Shown: positions 34,481 through 43,537, counted from the first letter of the stretch. The stretch: DNA of 64,000 nt from Microvirga sp. ACRRW (GCF_022346925.1 NZ_JAKRNJ010000005.1:1-64000), one strand, 5' to 3'. Made by a program: numbers and translations. The notes: generated from the letters alone by a model not told the origin.

Positions 34481-35599
34481 ATGCATCGAGAACCCGACAT
34501 CGTCGTGATCGGCGGCGGTCTCATGGGCGCTTGCGTCGCCTGGGGGCTCGCACGACGGAATTTGCGGGTATGCGTTCTGGACGAGGGCGACATCGCGCTG
34601 CGTGCCTCCCGAGCTAATTTCGCACTGATCTGGGTTCAGGGGAAAGGATTAGGTTTCCCTGCCTACGCAGCCTGGACGAAGACTGCTGCTGCTGATTGGC
34701 CAAGGTTTGCTGCGGATCTCGAGTCCGATACCGGCATCGATGTCGGTCTCGACCAACCCGGCGGCTTCACCCTTTGTCTTTCAGACAGGGAGTTGCAGGC
34801 GAGTGTCGATGCGTTGGAGCAACTTCGTGAGCAGTCCGGCGCATTGGCGCATCCCTACGAAGTGCTCGATCACGCGCAGACGAAGATGCGACTTCCCGCG
34901 ATTGGTCCTGATGTGACGGGGGCGATCTATTGTCCACTGGACGGGCATGTGAATTCGCTCCGGCTTTTCCGAGCTTTGCATGCGGCTCTTCTGTCGCGCG
35001 GTGTCGACTACCGGGCGGAGCATGCTGTCGACACGGTCGAGCCGCGAGATGGCGTCTTCATCGTGAAGGGCACCTGGGGTGAGATCAGAGCTCCTAAAGT
35101 CGTTCTCGCCGCTGGGCTCGGGAATGCAGGATTGGCTCCTATGGTGGGGCTGGACGCTCCGATGAAAGCCAGCCGCGGGCAGATCGTCGTCACTGAGAAG
35201 GCTTCCCGTTTCCTCCGCTATCCCATCGTCACTCTTCGTCAGACCGATGAGGGCGGCGTCATGATCGGTGATAGCGAGGAGGCGAACGGTGCGAGCCTCG
35301 CGGTCGATCACGCGATCTCCTCCGTGATGGCAGATCGAGCCATTAGAATGTTTCCGCTGCTGGCGGATTTGAATGTGGTCAGAACGTGGTCTGCCTTTCG
35401 CGTCATGACATTGGATGGCTATCCCATCTACGATCAGTCGCAGGCTTATCCCGGCGCTTTCATCGCGATGGCGCATTCCGGTGTCACACTGGCTTCCCGG
35501 CACGCCACAATCCTCGCGGATGCGATCGCCGCTGGGACGATTCCGGAAGAGGTGTCGGCTTTCGCGACCAGGAGGTTCCATGTTTCGGCGTGCGCCTGA
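34481..35599 (+). CDS. FAD-dependent D-amino acid/opine dehydrogenase subunit (OoxB-like)
   Basis: This 372-residue flavoprotein belongs to the DAO/glycine oxidase superfamily. The FAD motif VVIGGGLMGACVAWGLARR is at the N-terminus, followed by the adenine-binding acidic end CVLDEGD; the C-terminal FAD segment GAFIAMAHSGVTLA is also present. It reads as the beta subunit of heteromeric opine oxidase or hydroxyproline dehydrogenase (OoxB, LhpB types), the subunit that oxidises the C-N bond. The next two genes encode the iron-sulfur and FAD/NAD partners, with overlapping reading frames, so they form one enzyme. Confidence 0.87.
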   Translation: MHREPDIVVIGGGLMGACVAWGLARRNLRVCVLDEGDIALRASRANFALIWVQGKGLGFPAYAAWTKTAAADWPRFAADLESDTGIDVGLDQPGGFTLCLSDRELQASVDALEQLREQSGALAHPYEVLDHAQTKMRLPAIGPDVTGAIYCPLDGHVNSLRLFRALHAALLSRGVDYRAEHAVDTVEPRDGVFIVKGTWGEIRAPKVVLAAGLGNAGLAPMVGLDAPMKASRGQIVVTEKASRFLRYPIVTLRQTDEGGVMIGDSEEANGASLAVDHAISSVMADRAIRMFPLLADLNVVRTWSAFRVMTLDGYPIYDQSQAYPGAFIAMAHSGVTLASRHATILADAIAAGTIPEEVSAFATRRFHVSACA

Positions 35600-35888
35600 C
35601 CGCATCAGGGATCAGTTTACATTCACTTTCGACGGAATGCCGATTACGGCATCGACAGGAGACAGCGTTGCCGCCGCTCTCCTCGCGGCAGGAATTCGCG
35701 CGTGTCGCACGACACCCGTTTCAGGCGCGCCAAGAGGGCCCTATTGCATGATGGGCGTCTGCTTCGAATGTCTCGTCAGGATCGATGGCGTGGGCAATCG
35801 GCAAGGATGTCTTATCCCGGTGCGGGAAGGTATGAAGGTCGAAACCCAGAAGGGTTCGCATGTCCTGACAGTGGAGCAGGGCTCATGA
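35580..35888 (+). CDS. Small [2Fe-2S] subunit of opine-type oxidase
   Basis: This 102-residue protein has the cysteine pattern C-X4-C-X2-C-X11-C in GPYCMMGVCFECLVRIDG and GNRQGC, which is the small [2Fe-2S] subunit found in heteromeric amino acid dehydrogenases (HcnA, LhpF, OoxX types). ATG 35580 is preceded by GGAGG and lies inside the end of the upstream flavoprotein gene (20-base overlap); its own stop overlaps the next ATG. The tight overlaps show translational coupling of the three subunits. Confidence 0.88.
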   Translation: MFRRAPDRIRDQFTFTFDGMPITASTGDSVAAALLAAGIRACRTTPVSGAPRGPYCMMGVCFECLVRIDGVGNRQGCLIPVREGMKVETQKGSHVLTVEQGS

Positions 35889-37387
35889 CATCTGCACATG
35901 CACATCGGGACGTCAAAGATCTCGCCGAGTCCTATGATGTCATTGTCATCGGCGCTGGGCCTGCCGGACTTTCCGCAGCAACGACAGTGTCGACTTTTGG
36001 AGCGCAGACGCTTCTCGTTGACGAAAATCAGACGCCCGGCGGCCAGATTTACCGATCCATTCTTCTGGCGCAGGCAGCCGACCGTCGGCGCCTTGGGGGC
36101 GATTACTGGCGTGGCCGTGAGATTGCCGAGGCGTTCACTCGCTCGGGCGTGCACTACGCTCCCGCAACGACGGCCTGGAGCATCGGGCCGCAGCATGATG
36201 AGCAAGGTCAAGTCATAGGGCATGAGGTAGGTGTGTCGGCGAATGGAACGGCGCGCTTGATCCGGGCGAAACAAGTAGTGCTGGCAACGGGCGCCCTTGA
36301 GCGACCTTTTCCCATTCCCGGGTGGACGCTGCCCGGTGTCATGACGGCAGGCGCCGCTCAGATTGCGCTCAAGTCATCGGGGCTTATTCCGGAGGGCAGG
36401 GTGGTCATCGCTGGGACGGGACCACTGCTCTATCTTCTGGCCGCTCAATTGATCGACGCTGGAGCAGACGTTTCCGCAGTTCTCGACACAACTCCTAAAG
36501 AAAACTGGCTGAAAGCTTTGCGTCATGTGCCCGCCTTCTTGGTCTCGCCTTATGTCGCCAAAGGATTGCGGCTCTTGCGAAAGGTCCATCGCCGCACGAA
36601 GGTCGTTCGATGGGTCTCGGCCTTGTCAGCCGAAGGCGCGGGGATGTTGAAAGAGATCGTGTGGATTGCGGATGGGCAGGAACACCGCATGACCGCGGAC
36701 CTTCTCCTTCTTCATCAGGGCGTGGTGCCCAACATCAATTTCTCGAATGCAATAGGCTGCAAGCACGCATGGGATGAAATGCAACTCGCATTCAGGCCCT
36801 GGATCGATGACTGGTATGAGACCTCTGTTGCCGGAATTGCCATCGCTGGAGACGGAGCGGGAATTCGCGGCGCCGATGCGGCTGCTCTTCAGGGCTCGCT
36901 GGCAGGGCTCGGCTGCGCGGGCAGGCTCGGACTGATCGGTTCAGATGATCGGGATCGGCACGCAGCGCCGCTGAAAGCACAACTCGCGGAAGTCACCCGA
37001 GGGCGGAATTTTCTCGACACGCTTTATCAACCCTCCAGATCGTTCAGGATTCCTCAAAACCCCGACACCATCGTTTGCCGATGCGAAGAAGTCTCCGCAG
37101 GTAAAGTTCGAGAGTCCGTGAGAGCGGGTGCGATTGGTCCCAACCAGATGAAGGTTTTTCTCCGCTCCGGAATGGGGCCGTGCCAGGGGCGATTTTGCGG
37201 TCTCACAGTGACGGAATTGATTGCGGATGAGCGCAATGTGAGCCCGGAGAAGATCGGTTATTACCGACTACGCTTTCCCATCAAGCCTTTGAAGCTGCGT
37301 GAGCTTGCCAGCTTGCCGCAATCGGATTCAGCTAAAATCGCCGTTCTCGCCGACTTGGCCGATACGCACCATTCCAAGTCTCAATAA
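35885..37387 (+). CDS. FAD/NAD(P)-binding large subunit of opine-type oxidase (OoxA-like)
   Basis: This 500-residue subunit begins with the Rossmann motif VIVIGAGPAGLSAA, then has the second dinucleotide motif VVIAGTGPLLYLLA and the FAD segment AGDGAGIRGADAA. The C-terminal part holds a BFD-like [2Fe-2S] site: CRCEE at about residue 398 and GPCQGRFCG about 35 residues later. This composition matches the alpha subunit of octopine/nopaline oxidase, LhpE and HcnB. It transfers electrons from the substrate-oxidising subunit. ATGA overlap with the preceding gene. Confidence 0.88.
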   Translation: MTSAHAHRDVKDLAESYDVIVIGAGPAGLSAATTVSTFGAQTLLVDENQTPGGQIYRSILLAQAADRRRLGGDYWRGREIAEAFTRSGVHYAPATTAWSIGPQHDEQGQVIGHEVGVSANGTARLIRAKQVVLATGALERPFPIPGWTLPGVMTAGAAQIALKSSGLIPEGRVVIAGTGPLLYLLAAQLIDAGADVSAVLDTTPKENWLKALRHVPAFLVSPYVAKGLRLLRKVHRRTKVVRWVSALSAEGAGMLKEIVWIADGQEHRMTADLLLLHQGVVPNINFSNAIGCKHAWDEMQLAFRPWIDDWYETSVAGIAIAGDGAGIRGADAAALQGSLAGLGCAGRLGLIGSDDRDRHAAPLKAQLAEVTRGRNFLDTLYQPSRSFRIPQNPDTIVCRCEEVSAGKVRESVRAGAIGPNQMKVFLRSGMGPCQGRFCGLTVTELIADERNVSPEKIGYYRLRFPIKPLKLRELASLPQSDSAKIAVLADLADTHHSKSQ

Positions 37388-37403
37388 CCAAAGGAAAATT
37401 GAA

Positions 37404-37754
37404 ATGACTGAAAGGCATATCCAAACGCCCATCATGCATCGTGTCGTGGTGCACAACGGCATCGTCTTCGTCGGTGGGACGGTTGCCGATGACATGTCGG
37501 TAGGACTTGAGGGGCAGACGGATCAGATCCTCGCGAAGATCGACGGGTATCTCAAGGAGGCTGGCACCGACAAAACCCGCCTTCTGTCCGCGACCATCTT
37601 CCTCACGGATCTCAATCGCAAGCCCGAAATGGACAAGGCTTGGAAGCGTTGGCTCTCCCCGGAGCATTTCCCCACTCGTGCAACGGTGGGGGTGGCCGAT
37701 CTGGGAGAGGATACCCTGATCGAGATCGTGATCACCGCTGCGGCCTCAGCTTAA
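37404..37754 (+). CDS. RidA/YjgF-family protein
   Basis: This 116-residue RidA-superfamily protein starts MTERHIQTPIMHRVVVHNG and includes the family motifs VFVGGTVADD, QTDQILAKIDGYLKEAG and the end HFPTRATVGVADLGEDTLIE. RidA proteins hydrolyse reactive 2-imino/enamine intermediates. An oxidase acting on amino or opine C-N bonds makes exactly such imines, and this gene stands 16 bases after the large oxidase subunit, so a role as the imine hydrolase of the pathway is likely. Confidence 0.9.
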   Translation: MTERHIQTPIMHRVVVHNGIVFVGGTVADDMSVGLEGQTDQILAKIDGYLKEAGTDKTRLLSATIFLTDLNRKPEMDKAWKRWLSPEHFPTRATVGVADLGEDTLIEIVITAAASA

Positions 37755-37848
37755 AGCGTCATCGCTTTCCCGTTCCGTCGCATATCCTGCGCCGGGACGG
37801 GGGAGCCTGATAGAGCTCAGCAAAAGGACGCCCCTGAAAAAGGGCCGT

Positions 37849-38529
37849 TTAGTGTTGCTGCAGCAGCCTCAAGCGAACGCGTAAGGCTTCCTGAATGTGT
37901 GATCGTGCAATTTTCTCTGCACGATCCGCATCGCGCGCGGCGATGGCGTCTATGAGCGCACGATGTTCCTGGGCCGCCGTCGAAGGTCTCGCCGCGACGC
38001 TGAACGTGGTCGCGCCAAGGAGGGCGATGCCGTCCTGAAGCTCCTGCAAGGCGCTGTCCAGATAGCGGTTCCTTGCGGACCGGAAGATCATTTCATGAAA
38101 GGCGCGGTTGAGCCGCGCCATCTCGGCAGGATCGTTCGTATGAGCCTCGAAAGATTGCTCCAGGTCGATGAGCGCATCGATCTCCGGCTGAGAGGCATGC
38201 TGGGCGGCGAGGCGAGCCGCCGCGCCTTCCAGGATCTCGCGCATGGCATAGAGCTCAAGCACCTCGGCCGGACCGAGGCTGCGGACGATCAGCCCTCGTC
38301 CTCCGGCCGGCTCCACGAACCCTTTTGCCAGGAGGCGTCCCAAGGCCTCGCGAACTGGGGTACGGCTGACCTTGAGACGCTGGGCTACGTCTTCCTCGCG
38401 CAGTCGATCACCGGGGCGGTAAAGGCCGGCGCGTAATGCTTGGCAGAGTGAGCGGAAAACCGCTTCACTCAAAGGAATGCCTGCATCCCGGTCGACCAGT
38501 TCCAACTCATTCAGTGCTTGGCTCGGCAT
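37849..38529 (-). CDS. GntR-family regulator (FCD type) of tricarballylate genes
   Basis: This 226-residue regulator has a GntR winged helix (LRAGLYRPGDRLREEDVAQR, then VSRTPVREALGRL) and an FCD effector domain with the metal/ligand-binding His residues in NRAFHEMIF and EHRALIDAI. The start MPSQALNELELVDRDAG gives the usual family length; the frame runs 100 codons further upstream but into the divergent promoter. A perfect palindrome suited to GntR binding lies 75-88 bases upstream. In other bacteria tcu genes are controlled by a LysR protein, so a GntR regulator here is a variation. Confidence 0.88.
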   Translation of the reverse strand: MPSQALNELELVDRDAGIPLSEAVFRSLCQALRAGLYRPGDRLREEDVAQRLKVSRTPVREALGRLLAKGFVEPAGGRGLIVRSLGPAEVLELYAMREILEGAAARLAAQHASQPEIDALIDLEQSFEAHTNDPAEMARLNRAFHEMIFRSARNRYLDSALQELQDGIALLGATTFSVAARPSTAAQEHRALIDAIAARDADRAEKIARSHIQEALRVRLRLLQQH

Positions 38530-38603
38530 CGGCGTTCCCAAAATTGACGCAGCCCTTTTGAACCATTGAACATTCAACTTGACTAGGGGATGCGTTCGGA
38601 TAT

Positions 38604-38617
38604 CTTTGTATACAAAG
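38604..38617. promoter_or_regulatory. Predicted GntR operator CTTTGTATACAAAG
   Basis: This is a perfect 14-bp palindrome in the divergent region between the GntR gene and tcuA. The core TTGTATACAA is the typical operator shape of FCD-type GntR regulators. It is well placed to control both genes. The rest of the 300-base gap shows nothing further I can name. Confidence 0.7.
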
Positions 38618-38829
38618 GTGTGCGAATTTAGGCTGGAATTAAATTCCCCCAAGAAGGCTTCTGGCAAACTAACCTGCTGGCAATGAATTGTTTTCCGGGT
38701 TGAGACTCCTTGCTCGGGCTGTATTTCGGCTCTGGCTCCTTGCCCCAAGCGCCCCTCAAGCAAGCGCGGATCCGCCCCTGGATCTGGCAATGAAAGATAT
38801 GACCCAACGGGAGTGTGAGGGTTGGACAC

Positions 38830-40311
38830 ATGAAGGCGGGAACAGCTTTTTCACAAAATCTACCGCTGGAAGGAGGCGCATCCTCCACTACGGCAGTACA
38901 GACCCAGGCCGTTCCTGTGGAACTGACGCGTAAATACGATGTCCTGGTTGTCGGTGGCGGCAATGCCGCCCTCTGCGCTGCCATCAGCGCCCGCCGTTCC
39001 GGCTCGTCCGTGCTGGTGCTGGAAGCTGCCCCCAAGTTCTATCGGGGCGGCAACACACGCCACACGCGCAACATGCGCTGTGCACATGATGCGGCCACAG
39101 AAATCCTGTCCGGTCCTTACACGGAGGAGGAGTTCTGGGAGGATCTCCTGCGCGTCACGGGCGGGCAGACGGACGAGGAGCTCGCCCGCTTCATGATCCG
39201 TGAATCCAAGGAGATTCTGAACTGGATCGTCGAACAGGGCGTGCGCTGGCAGCCGTCTCTCGGCGGAACGCTCAGCCTCGGCCGCACGAACTCGTTCTTC
39301 CTCGGGGGAGGGCGTGCGATGCTGAACGCGCTTTATCTCACTGCCGAACGTCTTGGCGTCGATGTGCTCTACGATGCCGAAGTCGTGGATATGGATATTC
39401 GGCATGGGACGTTCTTCTCGGCGACTGTCGCTTATGGCGGTCAGCGGCACGAGGTTCGTGCGTCGAGCTTGGTCGCCGCTGCAGGAGGTTTCGAGGCCAA
39501 TATCGAATGGCTGAAGCAGTATTGGGGAGACGTCGCTGAAAACTTCCTGATCCGCGGCACGCCCTATAACCGGGGTTCCATGCTCAAGATGCTGCTGGAC
39601 AAAGGCGTGCAGCAGATCGGAGATCCTACGCAGTGTCATGCAGTCGCCATCGATGCGCGTGCGCCGAAATTCGACGGCGGCATCATCACGCGCCTCGACT
39701 GTGTCGTGTTCGGCATCGTGGTGAACAAGAACGCGGAGCGTTTCTACGACGAGGGCGAGGATATCTGGCCCAAACGATACGCCATCTGGGGACGCCTCGT
39801 GGCGGCGCAGCCCGACCAGATCGCCTACATCATCTTCGATGGGCCATCGCTCGAGCTGTTCATGCCGTCGCTCTACCCGCCAGTGAAGGCGGACACGATC
39901 CAGGAGCTCGCCGGCAAGCTCGGGCTCGACCCGCAGGCACTTGAGAAAACCGTCGAAACCTTCAACCAGGCTGTACGCCCCGGCACATTCGATCACACGA
40001 TCCTGGACGATTGCCGGACGGAAGGGCTCACGCCGCCCAAGACTCATTGGGCGCGAAAAATCCAGACCGCTCCGTTCTATGCTTATCCGGTTCGCCCGGG
40101 CATTACCTTCACTTATCTGGGCACGCGCGTGAACAAAGAGGCTCGGATGATCATGGCCAACGGCCAACCATCGGCCAACATGTTCGCCGCTGGGGAGATC
40201 ATGGCCGGAAACGTGCTCGGCAAGGGCTATGCCGCCGGCATTGGAATGACCATCGGCAGCGTTTTTGGACGCATCGCCGGACGAGAGGCTGCGAAGAATG
40301 CACGCAACTGA
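38830..40311 (+). CDS. tcuA: FAD-dependent tricarballylate dehydrogenase TcuA
   Basis: This 493-residue flavoprotein of the succinate dehydrogenase/fumarate reductase flavoprotein superfamily oxidises tricarballylate to cis-aconitate. The FAD motif VLVVGGGNAALCAAISARRSG follows a 35-residue leader, and the N-terminal motif GGNTRHTRNMRCAHD, the catalytic-domain stretch and the C-terminal FAD element AAGEIMAGNVLGKGYAAGIG fit TcuA/FCSD-like family members. The ATG at 38830 is chosen over a GTG at 38815. It overlaps tcuB by 14 bases. Confidence 0.9.
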   Translation: MKAGTAFSQNLPLEGGASSTTAVQTQAVPVELTRKYDVLVVGGGNAALCAAISARRSGSSVLVLEAAPKFYRGGNTRHTRNMRCAHDAATEILSGPYTEEEFWEDLLRVTGGQTDEELARFMIRESKEILNWIVEQGVRWQPSLGGTLSLGRTNSFFLGGGRAMLNALYLTAERLGVDVLYDAEVVDMDIRHGTFFSATVAYGGQRHEVRASSLVAAAGGFEANIEWLKQYWGDVAENFLIRGTPYNRGSMLKMLLDKGVQQIGDPTQCHAVAIDARAPKFDGGIITRLDCVVFGIVVNKNAERFYDEGEDIWPKRYAIWGRLVAAQPDQIAYIIFDGPSLELFMPSLYPPVKADTIQELAGKLGLDPQALEKTVETFNQAVRPGTFDHTILDDCRTEGLTPPKTHWARKIQTAPFYAYPVRPGITFTYLGTRVNKEARMIMANGQPSANMFAAGEIMAGNVLGKGYAAGIGMTIGSVFGRIAGREAAKNARN

Positions 40312-41455
40312 AGCTTTGAAAGAAGCCGACCGTCTGATGACGGTCTGCAATTCCTGCCGTTATTGCGAGGGTCTCTGCGCCGTCTTTCCTGCGATGGAAA
40401 TGCGCCGCGCCTTCACGGATGGCGATCTCAATTATCTCGCCAATCTCTGCCACAGCTGCGGTGCCTGCTATACGGACTGCCAGTTCTCCCCGCCGCACGA
40501 GTTCAATGTCAATGTTCCCCAGACACTGGCGAAGGTGCGTAACGATTCCTACAAGTTCTACGCTTGGCCGAGGGCGTTGGCTCCGCTTTTCGAACGCAAT
40601 GGTTTGGCGATCAGCCTTGTCGTGGCTTTCAGCGTCGGCATCTTCTTCTTCGGCCTAATGGCCATCAACGATCCGGCGGTGATGTTCGGCGTGCAGACGG
40701 GGCCGGGCGCGTTTTACCGGATCATGTCGCATAACGCGATGGCGGGTGTGTTCGGCGCAGCGTTCTTCTATGCGATTGCGGCGATCATCATGGGCTTCCG
40801 CATGTTCTGGCGGGACATCGGTGAAACGAAAGAGACGCTGACCAACGGCGTCTCGGTGTGGCAGGCCATGAAGGACACGATGGCATTGCGCTACCTCGAT
40901 GGCGGTGGCCCCGGCTGCTTCAACGAGGACGAGCGTCCCACCGACCGCCGCCGTCTTTATCACCACATGACCTTCTACGGCTTCTTCCTCTGCCTTGCGG
41001 CAACGAGCACGGCGACGCTCTATCACTATCTCCTCGGGATGGAGGCTCCTTATCCTTGGTACGATATGCCCGTGGTTCTTGGCACGATAGGCGGAATCGG
41101 ACTCGTCATCGGGCCCGCCGGCCTCATGTGGGCGAAGTTCAAGCGCGACCCTGCTCTTCGGGACGAGAATGGACGCGGCATGGAGATGGCTTTCATCGCG
41201 ATGCTGTTCCTGGTGAGCTTGACCGGCCTGATGCTCCTGGTCCTGCGGGCAACACCTGCGATGGGAACGATGCTCGCACTGCACATGGGCTTCGTGTTCG
41301 GCTTCTTCATCACGATGCCCTACAGCAAATTCGTTCACGGCATCTACCGGTTCGGCGCGCTTGTTCGCTACGCCAAGGAACGGCGCGCGCTTCATGAGCC
41401 GACGCCGTCGAAAGCCAAAGCTCTCGCAATCCCTGACGCCAAGGCAGGAGCCTGA
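40298..41455 (+). CDS. tcuB: Tricarballylate utilisation iron-sulfur/haem membrane protein TcuB
   Basis: This 385-residue membrane protein has an N-terminal ferredoxin-like part with Cys sets CNSCRYCEGLCAVFP and CHSCGACYTDC for [4Fe-4S] clusters, and a C-terminal multi-helix part with conserved His residues for haem (MSHNAMAG, YHHMTFYGF, LHMGFVFGF). In Salmonella TcuB reoxidises the FADH2 of TcuA and passes electrons to quinone. The start inside tcuA shows translational coupling. Confidence 0.92.
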   Translation: MHATEALKEADRLMTVCNSCRYCEGLCAVFPAMEMRRAFTDGDLNYLANLCHSCGACYTDCQFSPPHEFNVNVPQTLAKVRNDSYKFYAWPRALAPLFERNGLAISLVVAFSVGIFFFGLMAINDPAVMFGVQTGPGAFYRIMSHNAMAGVFGAAFFYAIAAIIMGFRMFWRDIGETKETLTNGVSVWQAMKDTMALRYLDGGGPGCFNEDERPTDRRRLYHHMTFYGFFLCLAATSTATLYHYLLGMEAPYPWYDMPVVLGTIGGIGLVIGPAGLMWAKFKRDPALRDENGRGMEMAFIAMLFLVSLTGLMLLVLRATPAMGTMLALHMGFVFGFFITMPYSKFVHGIYRFGALVRYAKERRALHEPTPSKAKALAIPDAKAGA

Positions 41456-41534
41456 GGGCGCGAGCCAGCATCAATTTCACAAAGACCGCCACGACAAAGC
41501 TGGCAGTCGAACATTCGACTAGGAGAAAACAATC

Positions 41535-42500
41535 ATGAAGTTCAATCGAAGGACATTGTTGGGATTGGCGTTGATCGCCGGTGCTGCTCTGCCGTCGGCA
41601 GGTCTCGCTCAAGAGGGAAGCCTGAAGATCATGGCGCCCGCGGCTCCCGGGGGAGGCTGGGACCAGACGGCCCGGTCCGTGGCGCAGGCCCTCATGGAAT
41701 CTGGCCTTGCCAAGTCGGCGCAGGTGACGAACGTGCCGGGTGCAGGCGGGACGATCGGCATCGCCCAATTCGTGAACAGTGCGAAGGGCGATGCGACGCA
41801 GCTCATGGCAAGCGGATATGTCATGGTCGGCGCCATTATTACGAACAAGTCTCCGGTGACGCTGGACCAGGTTACGCCGATTGCGCGACTGACGGGTGAA
41901 TGGCAAGCCATCGCCGTTCCGGCGGCTTCTCCGATCAAGACGATGAAGGAACTCGGCGAGCTCATTAAAGCCGATCCGGCGAAGGTGACCTGGGCTGGCG
42001 GATCGGCCGGCGGGCCTGACCATATTCTGGCTGCCCTGATCACGAAGAACGTTGGCGCGGATCCCAGCAAGACGAATTACATCGCATTCTCGGGCGGTGG
42101 CGAGTCTCTCGGCGCGCTTCTTGGTGGAAAGGTGACCGCTGGCATCAACTCACTGAGCGAGTTCATGAGCCAGGTTAAGGCAGGAAAGCTGCGCCTTCTG
42201 GCTATCTCCACGCCGAGCCGCATACAGGATGTCGATGCTCCGACCCTGAAGGAAAGCGGCATTGATCTTGAACTCTCCAATTGGCGCATGATCGTCGCCC
42301 CGTCCGGGATCAGTGCCGATGAACGAGCCCGCCTCGTGAAAATGTTCGAGGATCTCGCAAAGTCCGATGCATGGAAGAAGATGCTCCAGACCAAAGGTTG
42401 GGACGACATCTTCCTGACGGGATCCGCTCTGGACGAGTTCGTGAAAACCGAGCAGACGCGAACAGGCGCTGTGCTCAAGGAGGTCGGCTTGGTCAAATAA
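41535..42500 (+). CDS. Bug/TctC-family tricarboxylate-binding protein
   Basis: This 321-residue exported protein has a signal peptide (LLGLALIAGAALPSAGLAQ) and the Bug/TctC fold, with GSLKIMAPAAPGGGWDQTAR at the mature N-terminus and VTNVPGAGGTIGIAQF after it, the usual carboxylate-binding region. Such proteins serve tripartite tricarboxylate transporters (TctABC). No tctA or tctB gene is here, so it is an orphan receptor. In Salmonella the third tcu gene, tcuC, encodes a transporter; here TctC occupies that place, which suggests tricarballylate or citrate as ligand. Confidence 0.9.
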   Translation: MKFNRRTLLGLALIAGAALPSAGLAQEGSLKIMAPAAPGGGWDQTARSVAQALMESGLAKSAQVTNVPGAGGTIGIAQFVNSAKGDATQLMASGYVMVGAIITNKSPVTLDQVTPIARLTGEWQAIAVPAASPIKTMKELGELIKADPAKVTWAGGSAGGPDHILAALITKNVGADPSKTNYIAFSGGGESLGALLGGKVTAGINSLSEFMSQVKAGKLRLLAISTPSRIQDVDAPTLKESGIDLELSNWRMIVAPSGISADERARLVKMFEDLAKSDAWKKMLQTKGWDDIFLTGSALDEFVKTEQTRTGAVLKEVGLVK

Positions 42501-42553
42501 GCGAGCGAAGGCGTTTGATCCTTCCGCAGCAAACCGAACGTAGCGATAACTGG

Positions 42554-42580
42554 AAAGGTGCGCCTTGTGCGCGCCTTTTT
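42554..42580 (+). terminator. Intrinsic terminator of tcu operon
   Basis: Arms AAAGGTGCGC and GCGCGCCTTT pair over 10 positions with one G-U, loop of five bases, followed by a T-run. It lies 53 bases after the tctC-like gene. Confidence 0.85.
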
Positions 42581-42706
42581 GCGTGAGGCTCTTGTACTGG
42601 CAGAATAAAGTGAGACGAAAATCTCCGAGCTCTTCTAAGGCTATGGCGGGAACATTCGTCTTTCGCGGCACGTTGGCCGATGCCACCTTCGCGAGTGCGA
42701 GACATC

Positions 42707-43519
42707 ATGAGCGCCGTTCCGTACATTCCCTATTGCGGCTCCCCGCCGGTTCCCGGCCAACTGGCCTGGAACACAGACCCGGTGCTCGTCGCAATTCTGT
42801 TCGGCATTGCCGCCTTTTATGCTTTGGGGTGCCGTGGACGGGAAACGCCGGACAGGTATCGGCAAATCTGCTTCTTTGCCGGCTGGATACTCGTCGTGGC
42901 GGCACTGGTATCTCCTTTGTGCAACCTCAGCGTCGCCCTGTTCTCAGCGCGGGTCGCCCAGCACATGCTCCTGACCTTGGTCGCTGCCCCCTTGATCATT
43001 CTCGGCCGACCCGGAGAGGTCTTTAGCCGTATGATTCCCCATCGCATGCCGGTCAGTTTACCCCTTGGAGACGGTGCGCTGCAGGCTCTTGCGACGCTCG
43101 GTTTCGCGGCTGCGCTCTGGATCTGGCATCTGCCCGGACCGTATGACCTCACGCTTCAGAGCGACCTGATTTATTGGGCCATGCATCTCACGACATTCGG
43201 GGCGGCGTTGTTGCTCTGGCATGCCCTGTTTGAGCGCTTGAGCTGCATTTCCGCGGCCCTGCTCATAGGCTTCGGCACCACAGTCCAGATGAGTCTCCTG
43301 AGCGCGTTGCTGACTTTGGCACCGCGTCCTCTCTTCAGGGCCCATGTCGGAACCACTTGGCCGTGGGGACTTTCGCCCGGGGAGGATCAACAGCTCGGCG
43401 GACTTATCATGTGGGTGCCCGGGGGAACGCTTTTCACGGTGATTGGCGTGCTAGCCTTCGGAGCTTGGCTGCAGGGAGTATCGGCTCGAGCAGACACTTC
43501 GACGCTCCGCAAATCATGA
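42707..43519 (+). CDS. CtaG-like (caa3-type) membrane protein, cytochrome oxidase assembly
   Basis: This 270-residue integral membrane protein has about seven hydrophobic segments, and reads as the Caa3-CtaG family: it starts PYIPYCGSPPVPGQLAWNTDP, and has the conserved ARVAQHMLLTLVAAPLIILG and LGGLIMWVPGG motifs with His residues in membrane segments. Members are linked to copper delivery and cytochrome c oxidase assembly. The start at 42707 has a weak ribosome site; a frame nine codons longer exists. It is convergent with the HupE-like gene 18 bases away. Confidence 0.85.
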   Translation: MSAVPYIPYCGSPPVPGQLAWNTDPVLVAILFGIAAFYALGCRGRETPDRYRQICFFAGWILVVAALVSPLCNLSVALFSARVAQHMLLTLVAAPLIILGRPGEVFSRMIPHRMPVSLPLGDGALQALATLGFAAALWIWHLPGPYDLTLQSDLIYWAMHLTTFGAALLLWHALFERLSCISAALLIGFGTTVQMSLLSALLTLAPRPLFRAHVGTTWPWGLSPGEDQQLGGLIMWVPGGTLFTVIGVLAFGAWLQGVSARADTSTLRKS

Positions 43520-43537
43520 CAGATCGGCGATAGGTTC

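Noticed and set aside
37755..37848. Possible bidirectional terminator between ridA-like and GntR genes
   Set aside because: An imperfect stem (CCCGTTCCG with CGGGACGGG) exists but has a G-U pair, a long loop and no T-run, so the support is too weak for a feature.
38860..40350. Long antisense frame over tcuA
   Set aside because: Shadow of a well-recognised flavoprotein gene; no ribosome site or family resemblance.
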